54,928 bases of DNA from CAYJHC01 sp964369805 (GCA_964369805.1 CAYJFM010000010.1:1-54928); one strand, 5' to 3'; positions 1 to 8,536 are shown, counted from the first letter of the stretch. Notes: generated by a model not told the origin, from the letters alone. A program made the numbers and translations.

Positions 1-341
1 TAACGATTGATGGGAAGAAAACCACTATTCACGTAAAAGGAAAAGACAATGATAATGTATCTGTAAAAGATGGAAGTATTGTAGTTACACTAAGTGGCGC
101 CTATACAAAGACCTTACCGATTGGTACACACACTATTACAATCAATAGTGAAGGGGGCAGTGCAAGAGCAGAATTTAAAGTCATAGAAAAGACACAGCTA
201 AGTGCAAGCAATAAAAATGAAACACCAAAGACAGGTGATAATAGCAACGCAATCTGGTATCTAATCGTAGCAGTTCTATCGTTATCAGGAATTGGACTTG
301 TTATTTTTAGAAAAAGAATACAAAAAAACAAGCAGATGTAG
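1..341 (+). CDS. LPXTG-type cell-wall anchored surface protein, C-terminal part
   Basis: Partial gene entering from the left edge; the frame is open from base 3 and ends at TAG 339-341 (113 codons visible). The visible part has a beta-rich segment with a GSIVVTLSGAYTKTLPIGTHTI pattern like X2/Ig-like modules of surface proteins, then a sortase motif TPKTG, a hydrophobic helix (AIWYLIVAVLSLSGIGLVIF) and a basic tail RKRIQKNKQM. This is the standard sortase-A type sorting signal with T in place of L. The protein would be exported and joined to peptidoglycan. What it binds cannot be told from this fragment. Confidence 0.85.
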   Translation, partial: TIDGKKTTIHVKGKDNDNVSVKDGSIVVTLSGAYTKTLPIGTHTITINSEGGSARAEFKVIEKTQLSASNKNETPKTGDNSNAIWYLIVAVLSLSGIGLVIFRKRIQKNKQM

Positions 342-358
342 GACTTGTAGAATAATTA

Positions 359-517
359 GGTTCTGGCATGAGTAGGATTTTATAAAAGTACAACAGAAGT
401 GCTTTTGAGATTACACCAAATTGCTTGGTAGTAACACTTATGCTTAGTGAATCTTTGGATGACGTGAAAAGTGACGTAATAAATCGTGAAGAATTACAAG
501 CCAACATATTTAAATGA
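359..517 (+). pseudogene. Remnant of an AlbA_2/RecG-like ATP-binding regulator C-terminus
   Basis: Read in the frame of base 359, the translation is GSGMSRIL, stop, KYNRSAFEITPNCLVVTLML. This resembles the end of divergent AAA-4/AlbA_2 regulators (pattern GTGxxRILxxYxRSxFExTPNxxxVTF), but with an internal TAA at 383-385 and no upstream body. No intact reading frame covers it. I infer a decayed fragment left by recombination next to the integrase remnant. The family call rests on remembered pattern similarity only. Confidence 0.45.
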
Positions 518-1205
518 TATACACAAACATTTGTCTGCATTATTTTCACATGCGTGTAAAATATACGATCTGAGGGGAAATCCCTGTAAGAAAATTAATA
601 AAATGGGAAAGTCCAGTGCAGACGAACTAAATTTTTGGACGATAAATCAATACAATCTTTTTATTGAACAACTAGAGAAAGGAACAAAATATCATGTACT
701 ATTTGAACTGCTATTTTGGACAGGAATGAGAATTGGAGAGGCACTTGCGTTAACAAGAAGTGATATAGAAATTGAGCAACAAAGAATTAGGATTAATAAA
801 ACATACTACAGACGGAATAGGAAAGATTATGTGACAACACCTAAAACTGTACAGTCAAATCGGATAATTGAAGTCCCACAATTTCTTATTACTGAATTGA
901 GTGAGTATATAAAGAAAATATATGCATTAAGTGCTCATGATAGAAATTTTCCTATCATCGCAGAATCTGTACAACACAAATTACGGAGAGAGATAAAGAA
1001 AGGGGACCTTTTAGAAATAAGAGTGCACGATTTGAGACATTCGCACGCAGCGTACCTCATTGACCAAGGGGTAGACCCTATTTTAATCAAAGATAGGTTA
1101 GGTCATAAGGATATTAGAGTCACATTAAACACCTATGGGCATCTATATCCTACGAAACAACGGGAGTTAGCTGAGATGCTCAATCAAAATAAAAAAAGGT
1201 TCTAA
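486..1205 (+). pseudogene. Tyrosine recombinase (integrase), 5'-truncated
   Basis: 239 codons from a GTG; an in-frame stop lies just upstream at 480-482. The translation starts in the middle of a phage/ICE-type integrase (YLNDIHKHLSALFSHA, the end of the core-binding domain) and contains the whole catalytic domain: TGMRIGEALAL (first Arg), HDLRHSHAAYL (His-x-x-Arg), GHKDI (His) and TYGHLYP (Tyr nucleophile). Full-length relatives are about 370-400 residues, so the N-terminal arm-binding region is missing. There is no convincing ribosome site before the GTG. The catalytic part looks intact, so a residual product cannot be excluded. Confidence 0.75.
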
Positions 1206-1225
1206 TAGCTGGAACTACTAGAACC
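1198..1225. repeat. Imperfect inverted repeat at the end of the integrase
   Basis: GGTTCTAATAG (1198-1208) and CTACTAGAACC (1215-1225) form an 11-bp stem with one mismatch around the loop CTGGAA, overlapping the integrase stop codon. No T-run follows, so a simple intrinsic terminator is unlikely. Sequences just after int genes often hold the attachment site; that reading is an inference. Confidence 0.5.
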
Positions 1226-1326
1226 GCAGATAACGGATTACCTCTGTTACCTTATATGTACCAATATATTATAACGAGGACAGTACGAATAATTAAAATT
1301 ATGGTATAAATTTGAAAGGAAATAGT

Positions 1327-1665
1327 ATGAAAAGTAAAGTGAATATTTTATGGGTAAACGATAACCCTAAGGTTGCAGAAACTATGGTTTTTATGTATGC
1401 GACAAATGCAAAAATCAATGGATGGTTTGATGAGGTTGAGATAATTATTTGGGGGCCAACTGCGAAGTTAGCAGCTGAAGATGAGAACGTGCAGGAACTT
1501 ATTAGAGTGGCAAAGCACGCTGGTGTAGTTGTTAAGGCATGTATTTCATGTTCAAATATGTTTGGAGTAACTGAGAAGCTAAAGGCCTTAGATCTTGAAG
1601 TAGATAGAATGGGTGAACCGCTGTCTAATATTTTAAAAGCTGATGAAAAATTAATTACAATTTAG
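1327..1665 (+). CDS. DsrE/DsrF-like sulfur-relay family protein
   Basis: 112 residues from ATG 1327, chosen because AAAGGA at 1315-1320 is its ribosome site; a TTG at 1312 would overlap that site. The protein has the DsrE-like layout: beta strand (VNILWVND), helix, strand (VEIIIWGPTAKLAAED), helix and a CISCSNMFGV segment with two cysteines. DsrE-like proteins form small trimers or hexamers and often handle persulfides, but no partner Tus/Dsr genes are here. The next gene starts 9 bp downstream, so the two are probably cotranscribed and may share a redox role. The exact substrate is unknown. Confidence 0.75.
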   Translation: MKSKVNILWVNDNPKVAETMVFMYATNAKINGWFDEVEIIIWGPTAKLAAEDENVQELIRVAKHAGVVVKACISCSNMFGVTEKLKALDLEVDRMGEPLSNILKADEKLITI

Positions 1666-1674
1666 GGAGAAGGT

Positions 1675-2211
1675 ATGACAACTATCGGAAAAATAAAAGA
1701 GAAAGTATTGGCAGCAAAGGAGCAGGCTGAGCTAGAAAATAGTCATAGGCTTGAGGAAGCTAGAGAAGAGATGGTAATTCGTGCAACTGGATACTTTAGA
1801 GAAGGACTTAATTGTGCGGAATGCGTAATGAAGTCATATCTAGATAATGGAGATACTGACTTTAGTATGGAGATTTTGGCATTAACTACTGGTTTTGGAG
1901 GAGGTATTGGTAAAACAAGTAACAACACATGTGGCGCCTTAGTTGGAGCATGCATGGCGGTTGGTGTTACAAAAGGCAGACGTGATCCTTTTGCAAAAGA
2001 AACTCCAAAAGAGAGGATAGTAGAGTTAAATGAGGATATTTATCCTACCTTTGCAAGGATGTCAAACCAGTTTGAAAAAGAGTTTGGCTCAACAATATGT
2101 TATGAAATGTGTAAAGGCTATGTGGACCACGATGGAATTGAAAGAAAAAGAAACTGCAAAAAAGCAATAGCAGTAGCAGCGGAAATAGCAGCAAATGAGA
2201 TTTATAGGTAG
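1675..2211 (+). CDS. C_GCAxxG_C_C family redox-active protein
   Basis: 178 residues. The first 35 residues are a charged helix; then come LNCAECV, the signature NTCGALVGACMAVG (C-G-x-L-x-G-x-C-x-x-x-G) and paired cysteines in TICYEMCKGYVDHDG and RNCKKAI. This matches the C_GCAxxG_C_C family, thought to bind a metal centre or act in thiol redox chemistry; no substrate is established. A ribosome site GGGAGAAGGT lies directly before ATG 1675. It follows the DsrE-like gene closely and is followed by a terminator at 2244. Confidence 0.85.
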   Translation: MTTIGKIKEKVLAAKEQAELENSHRLEEAREEMVIRATGYFREGLNCAECVMKSYLDNGDTDFSMEILALTTGFGGGIGKTSNNTCGALVGACMAVGVTKGRRDPFAKETPKERIVELNEDIYPTFARMSNQFEKEFGSTICYEMCKGYVDHDGIERKRNCKKAIAVAAEIAANEIYR

Positions 2212-2243
2212 CAAATAGTGTGTAATACTATGGATGAGATTAA

Positions 2244-2290
2244 AATAGGATGGAGCCTTAATCATTTAAGGAGACCATCCTATTTAATAG
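2244..2290. terminator. Bidirectional intrinsic terminator
   Basis: A perfect 10-bp stem AATAGGATGG (2244-2253) / CCATCCTATT (2275-2284), with an inner CCTTAA..TTAAGG stem, sits between the convergent C_GCAxxG_C_C and sucD genes. A/T-rich tracts flank both sides. Confidence 0.8.
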
Positions 2291-2328
2291 GTTTTTGTTA
2301 TTAATAAAATAGCTTACGCCAAATTAGC

Positions 2329-3720
2329 CTATAGGCTCCAAAGTTCTTCGTCTGTAGGAACTTTATTGTCAGGCATAAATTCAGCTATCCTAGATACATT
2401 CATTAAGTGTTTATAGTCTAGGTTTTCTGAGATACTGTTATGTCCCCATGAACCGCAACCAAGAGTATTCGTAGGAGCAAGGCCGTTATAGAAGCTGCCT
2501 CCAGCGCTGCTTGCGCAAACTTGGTTAATTACAAACCTAGAAACGCTAAGCTGGGTACCAGCAAACTCTATATTCTCTTTTGTGTTTGAGTGAATACAAA
2601 CGCTATGGCCCTTGCCTTCAGCCTCAAGGTTTGCTTTTGCAATTTCTACAGCCTCTTCAAAGGTATCATATTTATAAGCAGTTAAAACTGGGCACATTTT
2701 TTCATGTGAAAGGATATCCTCATCACCTTTGCCTGTGCCCTCAACAACAATTAGTTTTGTATCTTCAGGGATATCTATGCCAGCAAGCTTAGCAATAGCC
2801 TGTACATCTTGACCAACTGCATGTCTATTCATTGCACCATCAACAAAGACAGCATTTCTAATAGCTTCAATTTTATCTTTATCTCTAATTACTACCGAAT
2901 TATTTTCTTCGAAGATTTTTAAAATGTCTTCATATTTATCAGCCGGGCAGATGGCTGTTTGCTCTCCAGAGCAGATAATTCCATTATCAAAGGTTCTACC
3001 TGTAATTACTTTTGGAATAGCGTCATCATAGTTAATGTCTTTATCTAATATAACCTGAACGTTTCCAGCACCAACACCAAGTGCAGGTTTTCCTGAGCTA
3101 TAAGCAGCAGTAACCATACCCATGCCACCAGTAGCAATGACAACATCAGCCTCAGAAATAAGGTTTCTAGTATTATCTCTATTTTGAACTCCGAGAATTT
3201 GAATTAGATTCTCTGGTGCACCAAGCTTAGAGATTTCAGCATTGATAAGTTCAATAGCTTTGGTACTACAGCCAAGAGCCTTATGGTGAGGTGTTATTAT
3301 AATTGCATTTGCACATTTAACCGCAAACATTGCATTGCTCATTGGAGTTACAATAGGATTGGTACAAGGGGTAATAGCAGCTACTACACCTACAGGCTTT
3401 GCAACCTTTGTAATTCCTGTAGAAGCATCTCTTTCTATTATTCCGGTAGATTTTTTCCCTTTAAGGCTATTCCAAATGATTTTAGCCTTATTTTGGTTTT
3501 TTATCACCTTATCTGGATAGTTACCCATACCTGTTTCTTCAACTGCCATTTCTGCAAGCATCTCAGCGTTATCAGCAATAACCTTACCAATTGTCATGAC
3601 AATTCTATCTATTTCTTCTTGTGAAAATTTTTCGAATGCAGCCTGAGCTACCTTTGCTCTATCAATATATCCTTTAATGTATAATTGACTTTCGTCTAGT
3701 ATTTTTTCTTCCTTTTTCAT
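2329..3720 (-). CDS. sucD: CoA-acylating succinate-semialdehyde dehydrogenase
   Basis: 463 residues. Start chosen at 3720 because GGAGG followed by ATATA precedes this ATG; the ATG 12 bases further out contains the ribosome site. Aldehyde dehydrogenase fold: an NAD-binding region with PVGVVAAITPCTNPIVTPM near residue 115 and the catalytic Cys in NGIICSGEQ near residue 250. The sequence closely follows the Clostridium kluyveri SucD pattern (AKVAQ, SQEE, DNAEMLAEMAVEETGMG, LGCGSWGHNSISENL). It reduces succinyl-CoA to succinate semialdehyde with NAD(P)H, or runs in reverse. The 4-hydroxybutyrate dehydrogenase expected next is not in the window, so acetaldehyde or another acyl-CoA remains a possible substrate. 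It is downstream of the CoA-transferase and probably in one transcript with it. Confidence 0.82.
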   Translation of the reverse strand: MKKEEKILDESQLYIKGYIDRAKVAQAAFEKFSQEEIDRIVMTIGKVIADNAEMLAEMAVEETGMGNYPDKVIKNQNKAKIIWNSLKGKKSTGIIERDASTGITKVAKPVGVVAAITPCTNPIVTPMSNAMFAVKCANAIIITPHHKALGCSTKAIELINAEISKLGAPENLIQILGVQNRDNTRNLISEADVVIATGGMGMVTAAYSSGKPALGVGAGNVQVILDKDINYDDAIPKVITGRTFDNGIICSGEQTAICPADKYEDILKIFEENNSVVIRDKDKIEAIRNAVFVDGAMNRHAVGQDVQAIAKLAGIDIPEDTKLIVVEGTGKGDEDILSHEKMCPVLTAYKYDTFEEAVEIAKANLEAEGKGHSVCIHSNTKENIEFAGTQLSVSRFVINQVCASSAGGSFYNGLAPTNTLGCGSWGHNSISENLDYKHLMNVSRIAEFMPDNKVPTDEELWSL

Positions 3721-3807
3721 TATATCCTCCATAGTTGTTTATACTTATGTAATAATTGAAGTTACCTTGTATATTTTACCACAAAAATGATTAACTTATA
3801 ACCTAAA

Positions 3808-5313
3808 CTATTTTTGCATAGTACCTGTCTCTAAGAATCGTGTATGCCAAGATAGGGATTCTGTCAAAATATGCGGTGTGTGTTTTGGCCCTGTTTCGCA
3901 AGCTCTAGTAAAGTAATCTAAAAGGGCCGCTCTATAATCTGGGTGAGCACAATTTTTAATTATTTTCACGGCTCTTTCTTTGGGGCTTAAGCCTCTAAGG
4001 TCTGCATAGCCCTGCTCAGTTACTACAACCATTACGTCATGCTCTGTGTGATCCACATGGGAAACCATGGGTACAATGGAAGAGATAGCTCCACCTTTTG
4101 CAGTAGAAGGAGTACTAAATATTGTAATGCTACCATTTCTAGCAAAGTCACCAGATCCACCAATGCCATTCATCAGCTTGCTGCCCATGATATGTGTTGA
4201 GTTAACATTTCCGTAAATATCAAACTCTATAGCAGTATTCATAGCAATAACACCCAGCCTTCTAGAAATTTCTGGACTGTTACTTATTTCTTGGGGTCTA
4301 AGGATTATCTTATCCTTAAAGAAGTCAATTTCATTTTCAAACTTGATTAAAGCTTCAGGAGAAGGGGATATTGCAGTAGTAGATACTACGGTTGCCTTGC
4401 CACATCTTATTAGTTCTAGCATTGAATCCTGAACGACTTCTGTGTAACAGGTAAGGTCTTTAAAATCAGTATTTTCTAAACCGTATAAGACAGCATTTGC
4501 AACGCTTCCAACACCTGATTGTATTGGGAGTAAGCTATTTGTAAGCCTGCCTGCTTCAACTTCATTTTCAAAGAACCTAATAATATGTTCTGAAATTTTT
4601 ACTGAAGTTTCATCAACTGCTCCTAAAGGTCTTGTGTTATCTTGCAAGTCGGTGATAACTATGGCAGCAATCTTATCAAAACCACATTCAATATATGGAA
4701 TCCCAATTCTATCAGATGGATGATATAGAGGAATAGGTTTTCTATGTGGTGGATTAGGTATAGTGTAAATATCAGCCATTCCTTCAAGTTCTAGAGGTTT
4801 TGCAACATTCACCTCTATTACTACTTTTTTTGCCTGAGCTACAAAGGCTGCAGAGTTTCCTATGCCACTAGTTGGGATAATGTGACCCTCTTCTGTAATT
4901 GCAGCGGCCTCGACTATTGCTACATCTACTGGAGGTATTTGTCCATAATTTAGGTATTGAGTAGAGTGGGATAGATGCATATCTAAGTATTCATGCCTCC
5001 CAGAATTGATGCCTTCACGAAGGGTTGCATCTGTATGGTATGGCAACCTTTTCTTTATTATATTTGCTTCTGACCAAGCACCATCAATCTCAGGCCCTAC
5101 AGAAGCACCTGTGTATAGCGTCAGGTCTAATTCTTCACCTAACTTACCTCGCTTAGCAATAGCTAGGGGCACAGCCTTAGGGTAGCCAGAAGGAGTAAAT
5201 CCGCTTACGCCAATTATCATTTCTTTTTCTATACACTTTGCAGCCTCGTCGGCTGACATAATAAGTGTTTCAGCCTTGCTAGACCTTATTCTATCTTTTG
5301 GGGTTATGTCCAT
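3808..5313 (-). CDS. cat1: Succinate (succinyl-CoA:acetate-type) CoA-transferase
   Basis: 501 residues, the normal length of the acetyl-CoA hydrolase/transferase family members that use succinate. Seen: the N-terminal GFTPSGYPKAVPLA loop, GVGSVANAVL near residue 267, catalytic Glu at about 292 in CYTEVVQD, and the C-terminal VVTEQGYADLRGLSP. The catalytic Glu carries the CoA thioester. It would exchange CoA between succinyl-CoA and acetate or another acid. The sucD gene starts 87 bp downstream on the same strand, the same pair as in C. kluyveri. Ribosome site AAAGGAGCG before ATG 5313. Acetate/propionate specificity cannot be fixed from sequence. Confidence 0.85.
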   Translation of the reverse strand: MDITPKDRIRSSKAETLIMSADEAAKCIEKEMIIGVSGFTPSGYPKAVPLAIAKRGKLGEELDLTLYTGASVGPEIDGAWSEANIIKKRLPYHTDATLREGINSGRHEYLDMHLSHSTQYLNYGQIPPVDVAIVEAAAITEEGHIIPTSGIGNSAAFVAQAKKVVIEVNVAKPLELEGMADIYTIPNPPHRKPIPLYHPSDRIGIPYIECGFDKIAAIVITDLQDNTRPLGAVDETSVKISEHIIRFFENEVEAGRLTNSLLPIQSGVGSVANAVLYGLENTDFKDLTCYTEVVQDSMLELIRCGKATVVSTTAISPSPEALIKFENEIDFFKDKIILRPQEISNSPEISRRLGVIAMNTAIEFDIYGNVNSTHIMGSKLMNGIGGSGDFARNGSITIFSTPSTAKGGAISSIVPMVSHVDHTEHDVMVVVTEQGYADLRGLSPKERAVKIIKNCAHPDYRAALLDYFTRACETGPKHTPHILTESLSWHTRFLETGTMQK

Positions 5314-5462
5314 AATGATATCGCTCCTTTATAAAACTGCAGTTAGGGATTTAATACTAATACAAATAATAATATCACATAAAACAGGTGGATTATGCGA
5401 AAATATTTGATTTTTATGGGTAATAATAATAAAATAAGATATTGGAGACAATTATGATTACT

Positions 5463-5492
5463 TTGGAATAAGATTAACTGAGTAATGATAAT
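5463..5492 (+). promoter_or_regulatory. Putative promoter of hbd
   Basis: TTGGAA (5463-5468), 18-bp spacer, GATAAT (5487-5492), 27 bp before the hbd start codon. Weak -35; predicted by eye. Confidence 0.4.
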
Positions 5493-5518
5493 GCAAAATA
5501 GAATTATAGGAGGAAACT

Positions 5519-6412
5519 ATGTTCACTAAAGAGTTATTTATTATTGGTGCAGGATTTATGGGAATGGGCATTGCACAGAATGCTGTAACAAAAGGGATTA
5601 ATGTTAAGGTATATGATGTTTCTAAAGAGCAGGCTGAGAAGGGGAAATCCACAGTGCTGAAGATGCTAGAAAAATCAGTAGCAAAGGGAAAAATGACTGT
5701 TGAAGAACTAGATGCAGCTATGAGCAAGTTAGAGGTTGCAGAGTCAATTTCAGAATGCTCGACATCAGACTTCATTATTGAGGCGGCTTCAGAAAACCAA
5801 AAGATAAAGAATGCAATATTTAAAGAAGTGGACAAGTATGCAAAACCAAATGCTATCTTGTCTAGTAATACTTCATCTATTTCTATTACAGCTTTAGCAA
5901 GCCAAGTTTCACATCCAGAGAACTTTCTGGGGATGCACTTCTTTAGCCCAGTACCTCTAATTAACTTAATGGAAATTGTTAAAGGATTAAGAACGAATCA
6001 AGCAGCCATTGATGAAGGGTTAGAATTTGGAAAATTTTTAGGGAAAGAGTGTATAATTTCAAAAGATGAACCAGGATTTATTGTAAATAGATTATTAATT
6101 CCAATGCTTAATGAGGCATTTGTACTTATTGAAAGAGGGATAGGAACAATTGAAGAGGTGGACCTAGGTATGAGACACGGGCTAAATCACCCAATGGGCG
6201 CACTTGAACTTGTAGATATGATTGGTCTTGATGTAGAACTTGCGGTAATGGAAGTTCTATTTAGTGAAATTGGCGACCCTAAATATAGACCGGCACTTTT
6301 ACTTAGAAGAATGGTTGCGGCTGGTTATCTGGGTAGAAAAGTTGGGAAAGGCTTTTATATTTATCATGAAGATGGAACAAAAACTCCAAATGAACAAATT
6401 TTTGGAATTTAA
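5519..6412 (+). CDS. hbd: 3-hydroxybutyryl-CoA dehydrogenase
   Basis: 297 residues. The N-terminal Rossmann fold begins with FIIGAGFMGMGIAQ (GxGxxG); then LSSNTSSISI, the catalytic His region NFLGMHFFSPVPL, and the C-terminal helical domain NHPMGALELVDMIGLD with GRKVGKGFYIY. It reduces acetoacetyl-CoA to 3-hydroxybutyryl-CoA in the cytoplasm, normally in butyrate formation. It stands alone here, without crotonase, thiolase or bcd-etf, and diverges from cat1-sucD. A strong AGGAGG lies before ATG 5519. A terminator follows. Other short 3-hydroxyacyl-CoA substrates are possible. Confidence 0.92.
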   Translation: MFTKELFIIGAGFMGMGIAQNAVTKGINVKVYDVSKEQAEKGKSTVLKMLEKSVAKGKMTVEELDAAMSKLEVAESISECSTSDFIIEAASENQKIKNAIFKEVDKYAKPNAILSSNTSSISITALASQVSHPENFLGMHFFSPVPLINLMEIVKGLRTNQAAIDEGLEFGKFLGKECIISKDEPGFIVNRLLIPMLNEAFVLIERGIGTIEEVDLGMRHGLNHPMGALELVDMIGLDVELAVMEVLFSEIGDPKYRPALLLRRMVAAGYLGRKVGKGFYIYHEDGTKTPNEQIFGI

Positions 6413-6443
6413 CTACCAAGCAGCTTAAACGTATAATTAAAAC

Positions 6444-6490
6444 AAAATCCTATAAACGCTTAAACTTTTAAGTGCTTATAGGATTTTTTA
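6444..6490. terminator. Bidirectional intrinsic terminator
   Basis: AAAATCCTATAA (6444-6455) pairs with TTATAGGATTTT, with an inner CGCTTAA..TTAAGTG stem, between convergent hbd and apbE. A/T tracts lie on both flanks. Confidence 0.8.
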
Positions 6491-6492
6491 GT

Positions 6493-7554
6493 CTATATAG
6501 CTTGGAATAAACCATTAGTTTCATCAATGATATCTTCAGAGTCTGTTACCATTATATAGTCGAATTCTGGATAATTCTCCATTAGTAATTCTGCTTTGGA
6601 GCTTCCGAGAAGAAGGCAGGCTGTAGACAGTGCATCAGCTATATATGAGTTCTTCATATTGCCAATTATAGTTACAGAAACTAAATCAGAGTTTACGGGA
6701 AATCCAGTTTCGGGATCTAGCACATGATGATATAGAGTTGAATTTTGAGTAAAGGACCTTTCGTAGATACCAGAGGTGACTGCAGTCTGATCTACCAGTT
6801 TTACAGTTCCAATGATCTCTTTGTTACCTGCTAATGATGTTTCAATCCCTATATTCCAAGGAGTTTCTGTATCTTTTTCACCAATTGCCACAGTGTTTCC
6901 ACCTAAATTTACAAGGCCAGCTGTAACTCCTTCAGAAACTAAGAATTCTGAAATAATATCAGCAATATATCCTTTAGCAATACCGCCAAGGTCTACAGGA
7001 GCCTTTTCTGAATTGGTAAGCTTTGCAAAGTACTTGCCGTCCCTTTCTGTTAAAGAGATATTCTCATATGAGACAAAAGGAAGAATTTCGTTAACTTCCT
7101 CTTCTGAGGGTAAATACTGAGTATCAGTAAAGTCCCATAGAGCTGTTAAACCACCCATAGTAATATCAAATTTGCCATCAGTCTGATTTCCAAGGGCAAT
7201 AGCAAAATTCAAAAGCATGTAAGTCTCTTCAGAAACTTCAGTCTCTTCACCTTTACTGCTATTAAGATGTAATATGTCAGCGTCAGAGTTTTCATAGTGT
7301 TCAGTGCCAGTTATTTCGAAAACATTTGCTGTTTCTTTTGTGAACAATAGCTGATACTCCTCTATGAGATCAAAAGATTCATCTGTCAACTTTTCAAGTT
7401 CTGAAGTAGATAAATTGTCTTTTGTATTTAAAATTGTAATGGTGCAAGAAGTATCAAGTAAAAGAACAGTTCTTTCATAGGGCTCGTTTTTGCAACCTGT
7501 CTGTGGTATAATAACAAAGATAATTAAAAGTATAAATAATAGTTTTTTCTTCAT
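6493..7554 (-). CDS. apbE: FAD:protein FMN transferase (ApbE family lipoprotein)
   Basis: 353 residues. Lipoprotein signal peptide with basic start KKK, a hydrophobic core and lipobox PQTGC at about residues 17-21. Core ApbE motifs follow: DTSCTITI, GKFDITMGGLTALWDF, PVDLGGIAKGYIAD, VNLGGNTVAIG and HHVLDPETGFPV. It moves FMN from FAD onto a Thr of target proteins on the outer face of the membrane. Likely targets are RnfG and RnfD encoded 6-8 kb away in this window. Ribosome site GAAAGG before ATG 7554. Its start is only 29 bp from the divergent NusG_II gene. Confidence 0.93.
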   Translation of the reverse strand: MKKKLLFILLIIFVIIPQTGCKNEPYERTVLLLDTSCTITILNTKDNLSTSELEKLTDESFDLIEEYQLLFTKETANVFEITGTEHYENSDADILHLNSSKGEETEVSEETYMLLNFAIALGNQTDGKFDITMGGLTALWDFTDTQYLPSEEEVNEILPFVSYENISLTERDGKYFAKLTNSEKAPVDLGGIAKGYIADIISEFLVSEGVTAGLVNLGGNTVAIGEKDTETPWNIGIETSLAGNKEIIGTVKLVDQTAVTSGIYERSFTQNSTLYHHVLDPETGFPVNSDLVSVTIIGNMKNSYIADALSTACLLLGSSKAELLMENYPEFDYIMVTDSEDIIDETNGLFQAI

Positions 7555-7583
7555 GTGGACCTTTCGAATTGGATAAATTTAAT

Positions 7584-7961
7584 ATGAAAATAATCAATAA
7601 AGCAGATATAATGTTAGTAGTAATAATTCTCATAATTGGCCTTGCACCTAGCCTCGTTTTTGGTGTGGGAGAAGCAAAAGGCAGCGAGGTAAAAATTACT
7701 GTAGATAACAAACTATATGGCAGTTATGATATTTTCTCCGATGCTACTATTATAATTGATGATAGTGAAAATAGCAACGAAACTAATGTTGTGAAGATTG
7801 AAAAAGGGAAAGTGTTTATGGAGGAAGCAAACTGTATAGGTAATGATTGTGTACACCAAGGAGCAAAGGAGAATACAGGGGAGTCTATTATTTGCTTACC
7901 ACATAAGGTATTAATTGAGATTGAAGGAGGGGAAAGCAATTATGATTCAGTCACAAGATAA
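7584..7961 (+). CDS. NusG domain II-containing protein
   Basis: About 125 residues if ATG 7584 is used; a TTG at 7569 (130 residues) is the alternative, and neither has a strong ribosome site. One N-terminal membrane helix (ADIMLVVIILIIGLAPSLVFG) is followed by an extracytoplasmic NusG_II-like beta domain (KITVDNKLYGSYDI) with the conserved ending NCIGNDCVHQG..GESIICLPHKVLIEI. In other Firmicutes this small protein is found beside Gx transporters, ApbE and Rnf-like flavoenzymes. Its molecular role is not established. Its 3' end overlaps the next gene by 20 bp. Confidence 0.8.
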   Translation: MKIINKADIMLVVIILIIGLAPSLVFGVGEAKGSEVKITVDNKLYGSYDIFSDATIIIDDSENSNETNVVKIEKGKVFMEEANCIGNDCVHQGAKENTGESIICLPHKVLIEIEGGESNYDSVTR

Positions 7962-8511
7962 TAGGCAGATAAACTCTTTTAAACAAATTGATATGCAAAA
8001 GGTTAGTAAGATGAAGATGATCCCAATCTCTGGAATATTGGTTTCATTAGCCCTTATATTTTCATATGTTGAAACGATTATACCAATAAACTTAGGAGTA
8101 CCAGGGATAAAACTAGGCCTTGCAAATATTGTTGTATTAACAACTCTTTATATATTTGGACCTAAATATGCTATCATAATAAGTGGGTTGAGAATTTTAC
8201 TAAATGGATTATTGTTTGCAGGGATATTTGCAATGCTATACGGGTTTGTAGGCGCAACAATTTCAATGCTGGGAATGATAGTACTAATGAAAAGCAACAG
8301 GTTTTCTTTAATTGGGGTAAGCATTGCGGGTTCTTTTTTACATGTATTTGGCCAGCTTGTAGCCGCAGCCTTTGTATTTGGGAATTTGACAGTCTTTCTT
8401 TATTTACCAGTTCTCACCGTAACTTCTATAGTTTTCGGGGCGCTTATAGGGTTTTTAACCTATGTAATTTTAGGAAGAATAACTCCCCAGATTCATAAAC
8501 TAGTACTATAG
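7942..8511 (+). CDS. Gx transporter family membrane protein (HepI_Gx)
   Basis: 189 residues from ATG 7942. The strong AAGGAGG at 7924-7930 lies inside the end of the NusG_II gene, so the two are translationally linked. Five or six membrane helices begin at about residue 27 (IPISGILVSLALIFSYVETIIP), with GVPGIKLGLANIVVLTTLYIFG and GLRILLNGLLFAGIFAMLYGFVGA matching the heptaprenyl diphosphate synthase component I / Gx family. It is thought to be a small ECF-S-like membrane transporter; its substrate is unknown. The link to ApbE suggests a role in flavin or quinone supply, which is inference. Confidence 0.8.
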   Translation: MIQSQDNRQINSFKQIDMQKVSKMKMIPISGILVSLALIFSYVETIIPINLGVPGIKLGLANIVVLTTLYIFGPKYAIIISGLRILLNGLLFAGIFAMLYGFVGATISMLGMIVLMKSNRFSLIGVSIAGSFLHVFGQLVAAAFVFGNLTVFLYLPVLTVTSIVFGALIGFLTYVILGRITPQIHKLVL

Positions 8512-8536
8512 AAATACAATTCAATTTTTATGAGAG

